The position numbers and the translations under genes are program-made. DNA of 64,000 bases from Pseudotamlana haliotis (lineage in GTDB: Bacteria; Bacteroidota; Bacteroidia; Flavobacteriales; Flavobacteriaceae): the NCBI RefSeq assembly GCF_008806375.1, contig NZ_WAAT01000050.1:265378-329377 (forward strand), in the 5' to 3' direction. The notes below the pieces were generated by a model. The model worked only from the letters and a program-made list of their open reading frames with translations. It was not told the origin of the DNA and searched no databases. Shown one piece after another: positions 41,533 to 53,776 of this stretch (position 1 is its first letter; each line of letters starts with the position of its first letter).

Positions 41533-42529
41533 TGCTGTAAATTTTAAGGGTGTTGGTCATTATTTTTTCTTCGGAAGTTAATTTTCCGTCAAGTTTTGGT
41601 GCTTTCGTTCCGCTAATAAAGCTAACAGGGCCTTTGAAAATTCGGGCTTCATCCCAAATGTTTTCGTCAATAAAGGTTTGAAGCGTTTTAGCACCGCCTT
41701 CAATAATGACGGAGTTAATTTGGTTTTCAAAAAGAACTTTACAAATTTGCTGAGCTAAAGGTTTTGAAAAGTCTATGTTTTTATTTGAAATGCTAATCGT
41801 TTCTGCTTGATTATTAAAAACGGCCAGTGTCTTTGGGAGTTTCTCTTCGCGGTCAATAACAATACGAGTCGGGTTGTTTCCTGTCCAATCTCTTACCGTT
41901 AAACTCGGATTATCATCTAGAGCGGTTTTAGTACCGATTAAAATGGCTTGTTCTTCGGTACGCCATTTATGAACCAGTTGCCTGGAATAGGTATTTGTAA
42001 TCCAAACAGGTTTTTGTTCATCTTTTTTCTCTGGTGACAAATAACCATTTTGGGTTTCTGCCCATTTTAAAATGATATATGGACGCCTTTTGTTATGAAA
42101 CGTAAAAAAGCGTTTGTGGTGTTTTTTGCAAGCTTCTTCTAAAATCCCAACAGTAACCTTGCAACCGGCGTTTTTGAGTTTTGCAATGCCTTTGCCAGCA
42201 ACTTGTTCGTTGTCATCAATACAACCAATAACTACATTCGGAATTTGATTTTTAATAATCAAATCACTACAAGGTGGTGTTTTTCCGTAATGAGAGCAAG
42301 GCTCTAAGGTGACGTAAATGGTAGATGTTTTTAAAAGCGCTTTGTTTTCTACTGAATTTATGGCATTAACTTCGGCGTGATTTCCGCCATACGGACTCGT
42401 AAAACCTTCACCTATGATTTTGTGGTTGTTTACAATCACGGCGCCTACCATGGGGTTCGGCCTAGTATTTCCTAAACCATTTTTAGCAATTTCAATACAG
42501 CGTTTTATGTAATGTTCGTGCGTGTGCAA
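41525..42529 (-). CDS. ribD: Riboflavin biosynthesis deaminase/reductase RibD
   Basis: RibD deaminates the pyrimidine intermediate and then reduces its ribosyl side chain. The 334-residue protein has the N-terminal cytidine-deaminase-like zinc site: H51-A-E53 and PCSHYGKTPPC with C78 and C87. The C-terminal reductase domain runs from about 150 (RPYILLKWAETQNGYL) to IIEGGAKTLQTFID. It is cotranscribed with an upstream lipoprotein (2-bp gap) and overlaps the HAD gene, which might supply the missing phosphatase step. Confidence 0.96.
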   Translation of the reverse strand: MHTHEHYIKRCIEIAKNGLGNTRPNPMVGAVIVNNHKIIGEGFTSPYGGNHAEVNAINSVENKALLKTSTIYVTLEPCSHYGKTPPCSDLIIKNQIPNVVIGCIDDNEQVAGKGIAKLKNAGCKVTVGILEEACKKHHKRFFTFHNKRRPYIILKWAETQNGYLSPEKKDEQKPVWITNTYSRQLVHKWRTEEQAILIGTKTALDDNPSLTVRDWTGNNPTRIVIDREEKLPKTLAVFNNQAETISISNKNIDFSKPLAQQICKVLFENQINSVIIEGGAKTLQTFIDENIWDEARIFKGPVSFISGTKAPKLDGKLTSEEKIMTNTLKIYSND

Positions 42530-42531
42530 GC

Positions 42532-42987
42532 TTATAGTTTGATTTTAATGTTTTCGGTTTTATCGATATCATAGCTTTTTGAAAAGCCAAAAACTTTATA
42601 TTTTATATCACCTTTATATTGCACTTTAATGGTTTTGCTTAATAAGCTTCCGATGAGGCTAGTTATATTTCTACTCGTTAATAAACTATCTGTAGGTATT
42701 TTTGAAGTTAAGGGAATGCTAAATTCTTTATGCGCAGGCACATCAAAGGTTGCAGCATTAATAGTGGCTATGTCGTTGTCGTTTACATAAACTTTTAGTC
42801 CGTTTGTAATAAGCTTACCACCAATATCATTTGGGTTTTTAAAAAGGGCCTCGGCGTTTATGGTGATGTATTCTGAGTTATGTTCTGAGATTTCAATGTT
42901 TTTTACGCCAAGAAATTCAGGCTTCTCTCTAACGGCGCAGCTTATTACTGTGAGAAATATTGTTGATAAGATTATAAGCTTTTTCAT
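42532..42987 (-). CDS. LEA14-like lipoprotein
   Basis: This 151-residue lipoprotein has the lipobox LTVISC with lipidated C17. The mature part looks like a LEA type 2 / WHy beta-sandwich: FLGVKNIEISEH, FKNPNDIGGKLITNGLKVYVNDNDIATI and FSIPLTSKIPTD. Such proteins sit in the periplasm or outer membrane and have no known enzymatic role. It is the first gene of the ribD operon, divergent from an acetyltransferase; the 53-bp spacer holds a 7-bp inverted repeat. Confidence 0.8.
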   Translation of the reverse strand: MKKLIILSTIFLTVISCAVREKPEFLGVKNIEISEHNSEYITINAEALFKNPNDIGGKLITNGLKVYVNDNDIATINAATFDVPAHKEFSIPLTSKIPTDSLLTSRNITSLIGSLLSKTIKVQYKGDIKYKVFGFSKSYDIDKTENIKIKL

Positions 42988-43016
42988 TTCAATTTTTTGT
43001 GATTTGGCGTATCTTC

Positions 43017-43033
43017 ACTAATTCAAAATTAGT
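43017..43033. promoter_or_regulatory. Inverted repeat in a divergent promoter region
   Basis: ACTAATT, three bases, AATTAGT: a perfect palindromic site midway between the divergent lipoprotein and acetyltransferase genes. Candidate operator. Confidence 0.35.
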
Positions 43034-43040
43034 CATTAAA

Positions 43041-43528
43041 GTGGGTAAAGATACTATAGTTATTCGAGAAATTGAAGTTCAGGATGATGCTCAAATCGAG
43101 CAAGTTATTCGAAACTGTTTCTATGAATTTGAAATTCCGCTAGAAGGCACGGCTTATACCGATCCTGAAACTTCACAAATGTTTAAAGGCTATCAAGGCG
43201 AGAGTAATATTTATTATGTGATAGAATATGATGGTGAAGTATGTGGAGGCTGCGGCTTAAAACCCTTACCCGGTTATGAAAATGAGATATGTGAAATTCA
43301 AAAAATGTATTTTACGCCAAAAATTAGAGGCAAAGGTCTGGGGCGTACTTTAATTCAAAACTGTATCAAAAAAGCTCGTGAATTTGGTTATAAAAAATGT
43401 TATATTGAATCAGCACCTCAATTAAAAGCCGCTATTCGTATTTATGAAGATAATGGCTTTCAGCATTTAGAATCGGCACTAGGAAATACCGGACACCATG
43501 CTTGTGGTATTTGGATGATAAAAGAATT

Positions 43529-43532
<4 letters not shown>
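43041..43532 (+). CDS. GNAT family N-acetyltransferase
   Basis: No ATG lies near the start of homology, so I start at GTG 43041 (reads VGKDTIVIREIEVQDD, about 163 residues). A further in-frame GTG lies upstream at 42999. The acetyl-CoA loop is RGKGLG in FTPKIRGKGLGRTLIQNCI, and CYIESAPQLKAAIRIYEDNGF is the C-terminal GNAT block. The substrate is unknown; YitI-like proteins are similar. Its stop overlaps the prmC start (ATGA). Confidence 0.85.
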
Positions 43533-46374
<2,842 letters not shown>

Positions 46375-46429
46375 TGTAAAATTATCATTAAAAATGTGTT
46401 TTTTGTAGATTTAATGTATTGAAATCAGT

Positions 46430-46437
46430 TATATTTG
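46430..46437 (+). promoter_or_regulatory. -7 box (TATATTTG)
   Basis: Exact TAnnTTTG match 21 bases before the ATG at 46459. Confidence 0.5.
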
Positions 46438-46458
46438 TTTAAGATATAATTGCGTTTT

Positions 46459-47175
46459 ATGTGGAAATCTGGGGTTTTAGCGGTTATTATTACTATAGTT
46501 TATCTTTTATTTGGCTATTTTCAAATCATTGAACAAGATACAGAGCGAGCTCATGAATTAGGAGTTTTTTTAGTGCCCTTAGTAGCGCTGGGTTATTTTG
46601 TTTTTGAGGAAAAAAAAACCATATATTTTACAGGTTTTATCCTGCTGTTTGCGTTATCCGATTTATTAGACTTGTTCGTAGGAGCCATGGATTACAGGCT
46701 ATATTATCACTTGGGTAATTTTCTATATATACTAGCTTACATTTTCTTGCTGTTAGAAATTATAAAGATTGGTGATTTTAATTATTTGATAAAACGGTTT
46801 AAAATTTATTTTACTATTTTAATAGTTTTGGATATCTACCTAGTTTATGTATTACAGGCTACTGTTGAACCTTTTGTTGAAACTAGTTATGAATACGGTG
46901 TTGAGCTAGTGTATAATATTGTCATGGTCGCACTCTTGTCTTTAGCGCTCTTAAACTATATCCATAAGGAAAATAATAAGGCGATGTATCTTTTTTTAGG
47001 GGCACTGCTAATAGTTTGTTCAGAAGTTATTTGGGTTGCGCATACTTACATTGTTGAAAAAGATGTTCTTAATATTTTATCAATGACTTTAAACTTATCG
47101 GCATTCTTTTGTTTTTATAAACAAGTGCAGTTCTCTAATGAAGAAGGGGTCGAAGCCCGGTTCAAATTAGATTAA
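46459..47175 (+). CDS. Multipass membrane protein, possibly YhhN-like
   Basis: With the ATG start it has 238 residues and about eight hydrophobic helices (MWKSGVLAVIITIVYLLFGYF first). The order of short helices and the segment LFALSDLLDLFVG followed by a Leu-rich helix recall YhhN (lysoplasmalogenase) proteins, but the match is weak. It could equally be an unassigned flavobacterial membrane family. It is single, between ligA and the convergent metallophosphatase. Confidence 0.55.
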   Translation: MWKSGVLAVIITIVYLLFGYFQIIEQDTERAHELGVFLVPLVALGYFVFEEKKTIYFTGFILLFALSDLLDLFVGAMDYRLYYHLGNFLYILAYIFLLLEIIKIGDFNYLIKRFKIYFTILIVLDIYLVYVLQATVEPFVETSYEYGVELVYNIVMVALLSLALLNYIHKENNKAMYLFLGALLIVCSEVIWVAHTYIVEKDVLNILSMTLNLSAFFCFYKQVQFSNEEGVEARFKLD

Positions 47176-47206
47176 AAGATATTTAACTTATACAATTAAA
47201 TTGGCA

Positions 47207-48124
47207 TTAAACTGATATGGAAACGCCATTGGCAGATTTGTTTTTATCTGTATCAAAATAAAAGTCAATGCGTCCTACATTAATACCGTAGCAGCCTACC
47301 TGATTGACAAGTGTGTTTTTGCCTTCTATATTCTCTACAACTGTTGGTTTAGATAAAAAGGTATGGGTATGTCCGCCAATAATTAAATCGATGTCTTTGG
47401 TAGCTTTGGCTAGTTTTAAATCTGATATTTTACTGGAGTTTTCCCCATAATCATACCCTAAATGTGATAAACAAATAATAAGGTCGCAGCCTTTTTCTTC
47501 TTTTAGGATTCTAGTCATTTCCTGAGACATTTCAATGGGATCTAGGTATTTTGTTTCTTTGAAATTTGCGGGAGTAACTAAACCATTCAATTCTACACCT
47601 AAACCAAATACCCCAATGCTTATACCGTCCTTCTTAAAAACTCTATAAGGTTTGGTGTGGGTGTCCATAATCGTGTTAGAGAAATCGTAATTGGATGAAA
47701 TAAAATCAAATTCAGCATGAGGTAATTGAGCGTAAAGTCCCTCAATACCATTATCATAATCGTGATTTCCAATTGTGGCAGCATCGTATTTGAGTTTACT
47801 CATGAGTTTGAATTCCAGTTCACCACCGTAATAATTAAAATATGGTGTGCCTTGAAAAATATCACCAGCATCTAATAATAGCGTGTTCGGGTTCTCTTTT
47901 CTAATCGATTCAATTAAAGTAGCGCGTCTTGCTACACCACCTTTGTTTGCATTTCTTGGGTCATCATCTGGAAAAGCATCAATATGACTATGTACATCAT
48001 TAGTGTGTAAGATGGTGATTTTTTTAGCCTGATTTATGGTTGAAAAAGATTGTAATCCAAAAGTTCCTAATGAAACTAAAGCGGTTCCTGCCGTGGCTTG
48101 CTGTATAAAATTTCTACGTTTCAT
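47207..48124 (-). CDS. Secreted metallophosphatase (5'-nucleotidase N-domain)
   Basis: This 305-residue calcineurin-like phosphoesterase has an N-terminal signal with an RRNF start of Tat-like character (MKRRNFIQQATAGTALVSLG). Metal ligands are in ILHTNDVHSHID, DAGD, GNHDYDNG, LSHLGYD and GGHTH. It corresponds to the catalytic domain of UshA-type 5'-nucleotidase only. The C-terminal substrate-binding domain is encoded by the gene immediately upstream (4-bp gap). Together they would hydrolyse periplasmic nucleotides. Confidence 0.9.
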   Translation of the reverse strand: MKRRNFIQQATAGTALVSLGTFGLQSFSTINQAKKITILHTNDVHSHIDAFPDDDPRNANKGGVARRATLIESIRKENPNTLLLDAGDIFQGTPYFNYYGGELEFKLMSKLKYDAATIGNHDYDNGIEGLYAQLPHAEFDFISSNYDFSNTIMDTHTKPYRVFKKDGISIGVFGLGVELNGLVTPANFKETKYLDPIEMSQEMTRILKEEKGCDLIICLSHLGYDYGENSSKISDLKLAKATKDIDLIIGGHTHTFLSKPTVVENIEGKNTLVNQVGCYGINVGRIDFYFDTDKNKSANGVSISV

Positions 48125-48127
48125 AAT

Positions 48128-48886
48128 TTATTTGATTTGAGTGAATCTGTCGTCACGAACAGGATTAATGGTGTCTGTTTTCATAAAATAATCAATAAGT
48201 GTATTTCTTATCTTATAGTCTAAAGTATAATGGCTATCATTGGGTTGGAAAAAAGTCATGTCATCACCACCTTGATATAAATAATCATTGGTAGCGACAT
48301 AATACGTTTTGTTAGCGTCAATATTTTCTCCTTTGATTTTAGATTCAAGTAGTGACCCGTCTTTATCAAGTGTAATTTTGAGTTTAGCAATAGGGTGTGC
48401 TTTTTTAGCTTTCACCAAATAGTTTACTAAATCATTAATTTGGTTCCCTTTTATGGCTGCCACAACAAGACTGTTTTCAAAAGGCATGAGTTTGTATGCT
48501 GTTCCTTTAGTGACATCACCTTTGGGTAATATGGAGCGAATACCGCCATAATTAAGGAGTACCATATCAATGTCATGGCCGCTTCTTTTTAAGAAAATAG
48601 GATTGGCTTGTTCGTATGCTATATCGGCCATTAAATTGCCAACAGCTGTATTTAATGCACCGTCATTTTTAGAATAGGTTTCAGCTGCATAGGCAATAGC
48701 ACTGTCTAAATCCTTTTTAATATGTTCACGATAAGGCGCAATAAAAGTTTCCACGGAAGTGTCAACATTTAGAGTGTCAGTGATTTGAATTTGAGAACCT
48801 TCTATTTTTGAAAGTTCAACTTTACTGTTTTTACAATTTAGAAAAACGAAAAAATATAACAAATAAATTAAATGTGTAAACCTCAT
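48128..48886 (-). CDS. Lipoprotein with 5'-nucleotidase C-terminal domain
   Basis: This 252-residue lipoprotein has the lipobox VFLNC (C18). The mature part is a 5'-nucleotidase C-terminal domain: LNTAVGNLMADIAYEQA, NYGGIRSILPKGDVT, PFENSLVVAAIKG and NDYLYQGGDDM, the last two being substrate-binding loops. Alone it lacks the metallophosphatase domain, which follows as a separate gene. Domain splitting with the lipid anchor on the C-domain is the odd point here. Confidence 0.9.
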   Translation of the reverse strand: MRFTHLIYLLYFFVFLNCKNSKVELSKIEGSQIQITDTLNVDTSVETFIAPYREHIKKDLDSAIAYAAETYSKNDGALNTAVGNLMADIAYEQANPIFLKRSGHDIDMVLLNYGGIRSILPKGDVTKGTAYKLMPFENSLVVAAIKGNQINDLVNYLVKAKKAHPIAKLKITLDKDGSLLESKIKGENIDANKTYYVATNDYLYQGGDDMTFFQPNDSHYTLDYKIRNTLIDYFMKTDTINPVRDDRFTQIK

Positions 48887-48918
48887 TCTTAAATCTTAAA
48901 TATTGAACGTACTTTTGC

Positions 48919-48926
48919 TACCTTTG
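48919..48926 (+). promoter_or_regulatory. -7 box (TACCTTTG) of the DUF6913-dapA unit
   Basis: Exact TAnnTTTG match 18 bases before the ATG. It shares the palindrome TTTGCGCAAA with a possible reverse box for the lipoprotein gene. Confidence 0.55.
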
Positions 48927-48944
48927 CGCAAATTATAAAGATAA

Positions 48945-49466
48945 ATGATTTTAAAGGTTTTTAAGGAAAAATCTATAAAAAAGCGAATTAATAATATGTT
49001 ATCAGAGCGTGTTGTGACCTCTAATAACCTTGTCGCAAAATCATTTGGGGTACTCATTAATCTAGATGAATTTGATGAACTCGCTTTATTTGAAAGCATA
49101 GCTAAAGAAGCAGGTGTACAGCCTAATAATTTTAAAATCATAACCTTTTCAGAACAAAAAAAGGATGATTTAGGTGTTTTTGATAATTGTTATTCTTCAG
49201 CGGATTTCAGTAGAAACGGACAAGTGAAAAATGCAGAATTACAAGGTTTTTTAGACACTGATTTTGATGTGCTGATTAGCTATTATACGGAAGATATTTT
49301 AGAGTTGAAATTGTTAACGGTAGCCTCTAGAGCAAAATTTAAAATAGGTGTTTTGCAAAGTGATGAGCGTTTAAACGATTTAATAATTAAAACTGAATTA
49401 AAAGAATTTGGCGTGTTTAAAACCGAACTTTTTAAATACCTAAGGATATTAAATAAAATTAAGTAA
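48945..49466 (+). CDS. DUF6913 family protein
   Basis: This 173-residue cytosolic protein is of the flavobacterial DUF6913 family. A basic N-terminal helix (KVFKEKSIKKRINNML) is followed by alternating strands and helices (SFGVLINLDEF, FDVLISYYTEDILELKLLTVASRAKFKIGVL). It has no recognised active site. It is 3 bp before dapA and shares its promoter, a linkage I recall from other flavobacterial genomes. Its function is unknown. Confidence 0.75.
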   Translation: MILKVFKEKSIKKRINNMLSERVVTSNNLVAKSFGVLINLDEFDELALFESIAKEAGVQPNNFKIITFSEQKKDDLGVFDNCYSSADFSRNGQVKNAELQGFLDTDFDVLISYYTEDILELKLLTVASRAKFKIGVLQSDERLNDLIIKTELKEFGVFKTELFKYLRILNKIK

Positions 49467-49469
49467 AGC

Positions 49470-50348
49470 ATGAATAGTAAGTTTCTAGGAACTGGAGTGG
49501 CATTGGTAACCCCATTTAATGCCGATTTAAGTATAGACCGTGATGCCTTAACCAATATTGTAAACTATAATATTGATAATGGTACAGATTACCTTGTAAT
49601 TTGTGGTACAACCGCTGAAAGCGCTACCTTAACTAAAGAAGAAAAAAAGGAAGTTACAGCGATTATTTCTGAAGCAAATAACGGACGCTTACCTTTGGTT
49701 TTAGGTATTGGAGGAAACAACACCACTACAGTTATCGATGAAATTAAAAATACAGATTTAAGTGGAATCGATGCTATTTTATCTGTTGCACCTTATTATA
49801 GCAAACCTACGCAAGAAGGAATTTACCAGCACTTTAAAGCGATTTCAGCAGTTTGCCCTATAAATATTATTTTATATAATGTTCCAGGAAGAACTTCAAA
49901 AAATATTGAAGCCGAAACAACCATTAGACTAGCAAACGATTTTGAAAATATTATTGGTGTTAAAGAGGCTGGAAATAGCATGTCTCAGTATTATGAGTTG
50001 ATTAAAAATAAACCAGAAGATTTTTTAATTATCTCAGGAGATGATGATTTGGCTCTTGGTGTTGTTTTAGCCGGTGGAGCGGGTGTTATTTCGGTAATCG
50101 GACAAGGATTTCCAAAGGAGTTTTCAGAAATGATTCGTTTAGGTTTGAAAGGCGAAGCTAAAGAAGCTTTTAAACTTCACTTTAAATTGATTGACGTTAT
50201 CGGACTTATCTTTGAAGAGAATAATCCGGCCGGAATTAAAGGTGTTTTTGAAGCTTTAAACTTATGTAGAGATACTGTGAGATTACCACTTGTTCCTGCA
50301 TCAAACGCTTTAAAATCGAAGATTGCAACATTTGTTGAGAACCATTAG
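49470..50348 (+). CDS. dapA: 4-hydroxy-tetrahydrodipicolinate synthase
   Basis: DapA condenses pyruvate and aspartate semialdehyde, the first committed step to lysine and diaminopimelate. The 292-residue TIM barrel has GTTAES, the catalytic Y136 in YNVPGRT and the Schiff-base K165 in [22 protein letters not shown] completes the pattern. It is cotranscribed with DUF6913. dapD and dapF lie elsewhere in the window with their own promoters. Confidence 0.98.
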   Translation: MNSKFLGTGVALVTPFNADLSIDRDALTNIVNYNIDNGTDYLVICGTTAESATLTKEEKKEVTAIISEANNGRLPLVLGIGGNNTTTVIDEIKNTDLSGIDAILSVAPYYSKPTQEGIYQHFKAISAVCPINIILYNVPGRTSKNIEAETTIRLANDFENIIGVKEAGNSMSQYYELIKNKPEDFLIISGDDDLALGVVLAGGAGVISVIGQGFPKEFSEMIRLGLKGEAKEAFKLHFKLIDVIGLIFEENNPAGIKGVFEALNLCRDTVRLPLVPASNALKSKIATFVENH

Positions 50349-50440
50349 TATTGTTAAATATAACTTAAACCTTATAGTTGCTGAGGTTAAGCAATTACTT
50401 TAGCTTTGAAATTATATTTTTAAAATCCATATTAATCACT

Positions 50441-50448
50441 TAATTTTG
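50441..50448 (+). promoter_or_regulatory. -7 box (TAATTTTG) of the bamD operon
   Basis: Exact TAnnTTTG match 18 bases before the bamD ATG. Confidence 0.55.
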
Positions 50449-50466
50449 CATTCTGTTTAAAAATTT

Positions 50467-51267
50467 ATGAACAAGCTTTTTTATTTATTACTAGTAGTCA
50501 CAGTTTTAACGAGTTGTAGCGAGTATCAAAAGACATTGAAGGCGGAAGATATTTCCGATAAATTCAAAATGGGAGAAACGCTATATAATGAGGGCGAATA
50601 TGGGAAGGCCAATACGCTTTTTGCTCAAATCGTTCCAAATTATAGAGGAAAACCTCAGGCTGAAAAATTGATGTATTTGTATGCTAAATCGTTTTATGAA
50701 ATGGGCGATTACTACGTTGCAGGTTATCAGTTAGAACGATTTGCTTCGAGTTACCCTAAAAGTGAAAAAAAAGAAGAGGCTTCTTATTTAAGTGCAAAAA
50801 GCTATTATGAGCTGTCGCCAGTTTATAGTAAGGACCAAAGCCAGACAACTGAGGCTATTGATAAACTTCAGGAGTTTATCAATTTATTCCCAGAATCGGA
50901 TTATGTGGAAGAAGCTAATGCGCTAACAAAAGAACTGTCTGTTAAATTAGAAAAGAAAGCATTTGAAATTGCTAAACAGTATAATACCATTTCAGATTAT
51001 GAAGCGGCTATAAAGTCGTTTGATAATTTTATATTTGAACATCCAGGGTCTTCCTTTCAAGAAGAGGCTCATTTTTATAGGTTAGATTCAGCTTATAAAT
51101 TAGCTATTAATAGTATTGAGAGAAAGAAAAAGATGCGTTTAGAAGCGGCAAAAGATTTTTATATCGAGTTTAAAGAAGAATATGCCGATTCAGAACATAT
51201 CGAGGATGTTGAAGACATTGCTATAGAATTAGAAGAAGAATTACAAAATTACAGCTCACAAAGTTAA
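50467..51267 (+). CDS. bamD: Outer membrane assembly lipoprotein BamD
   Basis: BamD is the essential lipoprotein partner of BamA in outer-membrane beta-barrel assembly. The lipobox is VLTSC with lipidated C17. The mature protein consists of TPR-like helices (KMGETLYNEGEYGKANTLFAQIVPNY, YVAGYQLERFASSYPKSEKKEEASYLSA, DKLQEFINLFPESDYVEEA). Its 266 residues are usual. It heads the run bamD-rpoZ-coaBC-DUF4835-recN. Confidence 0.93.
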   Translation: MNKLFYLLLVVTVLTSCSEYQKTLKAEDISDKFKMGETLYNEGEYGKANTLFAQIVPNYRGKPQAEKLMYLYAKSFYEMGDYYVAGYQLERFASSYPKSEKKEEASYLSAKSYYELSPVYSKDQSQTTEAIDKLQEFINLFPESDYVEEANALTKELSVKLEKKAFEIAKQYNTISDYEAAIKSFDNFIFEHPGSSFQEEAHFYRLDSAYKLAINSIERKKKMRLEAAKDFYIEFKEEYADSEHIEDVEDIAIELEEELQNYSSQS

Positions 51268-51273
51268 ATACAA

Positions 51274-51609
51274 ATGACAATGGATTTAAAAAAAACCAAC
51301 GCTCCAGTTAATACAATTACGTACGACAGAAATCAAATAGATGAGCCTACAGAGAACATCTACGAATCGATTTCAATTATCGCAAGACGTGCAGAGCAAA
51401 TTAACACAGAGATTAAAAAAGAACTTATCGATAAGTTAGAAGAATTTGCTACTTACAATGATAGTCTTGAAGAAATCTTTGAAAACAAAGAGCAAATTGA
51501 GGTTTCTAAATTTTACGAAAAATTACCTAAGCCTCATGCGTTAGCTGTTCAAGAATGGTTAACTGATAAAATTTATTTTAGAAATACTGAGGAAGACTCT
51601 CAGGAATAA
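51274..51609 (+). CDS. rpoZ: RNA polymerase omega subunit
   Basis: This 111-residue protein is of the Bacteroidota omega (Rpb6-like) type. The core motif NIYESISIIARRAEQIN corresponds to the conserved omega helix that latches the beta-prime C-terminus. The C-terminal half (ENKEQIEVSKFYEKLPKPHALAVQEWL) is specific to this phylum. Two ATGs two codons apart could start it. It sits 6 bp after bamD and 9 bp before coaBC. Confidence 0.9.
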   Translation: MTMDLKKTNAPVNTITYDRNQIDEPTENIYESISIIARRAEQINTEIKKELIDKLEEFATYNDSLEEIFENKEQIEVSKFYEKLPKPHALAVQEWLTDKIYFRNTEEDSQE

Positions 51610-51618
51610 TTTCTTTAT

Positions 51619-52824
51619 ATGAGTATTTTAAGCGGCAAAAACATACTGTTAGGCATTACGGGTGGTATTGCCGCTTATAAAACAGCTTCACTAGTTAGAT
51701 TGTTCGTGAAATCTGGTGCCAACGTAAAAGTGGTCATGACTCCGGCATCTAAAGAGTTTATTACCCCTCTTACATTATCTACACTATCTAAAAATCCAGT
51801 TTATTCGTCTTTTACTAATGAATATGAAGATTCTGAGGTTTGGAATAATCACGTCGATTTAGGACTCTGGGCAGACCTGCTGGTCGTTGCACCTGCCACA
51901 GCCAATACACTTTCTAAAATGGCCAACGGGGTATGCGATAATTTTTTATTAGCAACCTATTTATCAGCTAAATGTCCGGTGTATTATGCGCCTGCGATGG
52001 ACTTAGATATGTATAAGCACCCTACAACAGCACATTCCTTTGAGCAATTAAATAGTTTTGGGAATATTATGATTCCTGCTACTAGTGGCGAGCTTGCTAG
52101 TGGTTTAGTAGGCGAGGGCAGAATGGCAGAACCTGAAGATATCATTGCTTTTATTGAACAAGATGTTTTAGGGAAATTACCCTTAAGAAATAAAAAAGTA
52201 CTTATCACAGCTGGCCCAACTTATGAGGCCATTGATCCTGTACGTTTTATTGGAAACCATTCCAGCGGTAAAATGGGCTTTGAAATTGCTAAAGCCGCAG
52301 CAAACCTTGGAGCAGAAGTGATTCTAGTTACGGGTCCAACATCTCAAAAAGTATCACACAGTTTAATAGATGTTATTCAGGTGGTTAGCGCTCAAGATAT
52401 GTACGATGCAGTTCATGAGTATTTTGAATCTACTGATATCGCTATTTTATCTGCCGCAGTTGCCGATTATAAACCTAAAAATGTTGAGCTACAGAAAATA
52501 AAAAAGAACACCGCGTCGTTAACATTAGAGCTGGAGAAAACTAAAGATATTTTAGCTTCCTTAGGTGAGATCAAGAAACAACAGTATTTAGTTGGTTTTG
52601 CATTAGAAACTCAAGATGAACTTGAAAATGCAAAAGGAAAACTAAAAAGAAAGAATTTAAATTTAATTGTTTTAAATTCGTTGAATGATAAAGGCGCTGG
52701 ATTTAAAGGCGATACCAATAAAGTGACTTTTATTGATGAAGAACAAAATATTACAGCCTTTGATTTGAAAACTAAGGCAGAAGTGGCTTCAGATTTATTA
52801 AGCAAAATAATATCACACATTTAA
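51619..52824 (+). CDS. coaBC: Bifunctional phosphopantothenoylcysteine synthetase/decarboxylase
   Basis: CoaBC makes 4'-phosphopantetheine for coenzyme A. The CoaC flavoprotein domain (about 1-185) has GGIAAYK, active-site H78 in NNHVD, the PAMD-x-x-M motif at 125-131 and a conserved Cys in NGVCDNF. The CoaB domain (about 190-401) has [26 protein letters not shown] and [12 protein letters not shown]. The coaE gene for the last CoA step is 5.6 kb downstream. The next gene starts within its stop codon. Confidence 0.97.
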   Translation: MSILSGKNILLGITGGIAAYKTASLVRLFVKSGANVKVVMTPASKEFITPLTLSTLSKNPVYSSFTNEYEDSEVWNNHVDLGLWADLLVVAPATANTLSKMANGVCDNFLLATYLSAKCPVYYAPAMDLDMYKHPTTAHSFEQLNSFGNIMIPATSGELASGLVGEGRMAEPEDIIAFIEQDVLGKLPLRNKKVLITAGPTYEAIDPVRFIGNHSSGKMGFEIAKAAANLGAEVILVTGPTSQKVSHSLIDVIQVVSAQDMYDAVHEYFESTDIAILSAAVADYKPKNVELQKIKKNTASLTLELEKTKDILASLGEIKKQQYLVGFALETQDELENAKGKLKRKNLNLIVLNSLNDKGAGFKGDTNKVTFIDEEQNITAFDLKTKAEVASDLLSKIISHI

Positions 52825-53711
52825 TGCGTAACCTATTTATTTTACTATTACTTTTTCTCGGAATTCAAGGTTTTTCACAAGAACTTAATTGTAACGTTGT
52901 TGTTAATGCACAACAAACAGGAAATGAAAACTTTCCTATTTTTAATACTTTAGAAAAGCAAGTTACCGAGTTTGTTAATAATACAAAGTGGACAAGCAAG
53001 GTTTTTAAACCACAGGAACGTATTAATTGCAGTATGGTGATAAACCTGAGCAATTATGTGGGAGAATCTTTTCAGGGCACCATTCAAGTACAGTCTTCAC
53101 GTCCTATTTACGGGTCTTCCTACAGCACACCTGTATATAATTTTAATGACAAAGATTTTAATTTCACCTATTTAGAATATCAAAACTTAATATACAATCC
53201 AACGCAGTATGAATCTAATTTGATTTCTGTAATCGCGTTTCATGTGTATATGATTTTGGCGCTAGATGCGGATACGTTTTCTATGGAGGGCGGACAAGAA
53301 TATTACAAACAAGCCCAAGTGATTACCAACTATTCCCAGCAAGGTAACCATAAAGGTTGGAGGGTTGAAGACGGCTTACAAAGTAGATTTGCGTTAATTG
53401 ATAATATTTTATCTACTACGTATAAAGAATTTAGATCAGTATTATACGATTACCACAGAAAAGGTTTAGATGAAATGCATACCAACGTAAGAGCTGGGAA
53501 AGAAGCGATTGCTTCTAGTATTCTTGAATTTAATGCGATGAATAACCGTCGCCCGAATTCATTCTTATTACGTGTGTTCTTCGATGCTAAATCTGATGAA
53601 ATTGAAGATATATTTACTGAAGGGCCAAATGTAAATATTACCGAACTTAAGGAAACCCTTCAAAAAGTGGCGCCTATTTACAGTAGCAAATGGCAAAATA
53701 TTAAGTACTAA
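52824..53711 (+). CDS. DUF4835 family secreted protein
   Basis: This 295-residue exported protein has a signal peptide [19 protein letters not shown]. The family is conserved in Bacteroidota next to coaBC and recN. Recognisable stretches are ELNCNVVVNAQQTGNENFPIF, YQNLIYNPTQYESNLISVIAFHVYMILALDADTFSMEGGQEYY, and the C-terminal RRPNSFLLRVFFDAKSDEI. The function is not known; a periplasmic location is expected. The start overlaps the coaBC stop (TAATG). Confidence 0.88.
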   Translation: MRNLFILLLLFLGIQGFSQELNCNVVVNAQQTGNENFPIFNTLEKQVTEFVNNTKWTSKVFKPQERINCSMVINLSNYVGESFQGTIQVQSSRPIYGSSYSTPVYNFNDKDFNFTYLEYQNLIYNPTQYESNLISVIAFHVYMILALDADTFSMEGGQEYYKQAQVITNYSQQGNHKGWRVEDGLQSRFALIDNILSTTYKEFRSVLYDYHRKGLDEMHTNVRAGKEAIASSILEFNAMNNRRPNSFLLRVFFDAKSDEIEDIFTEGPNVNITELKETLQKVAPIYSSKWQNIKY

Positions 53712-53776
53712 AACCTAAGGTCGTTCTTAGCTCTATTCACTAGATTTATTTTTTATTTTAAAAAATTTTATACGCT

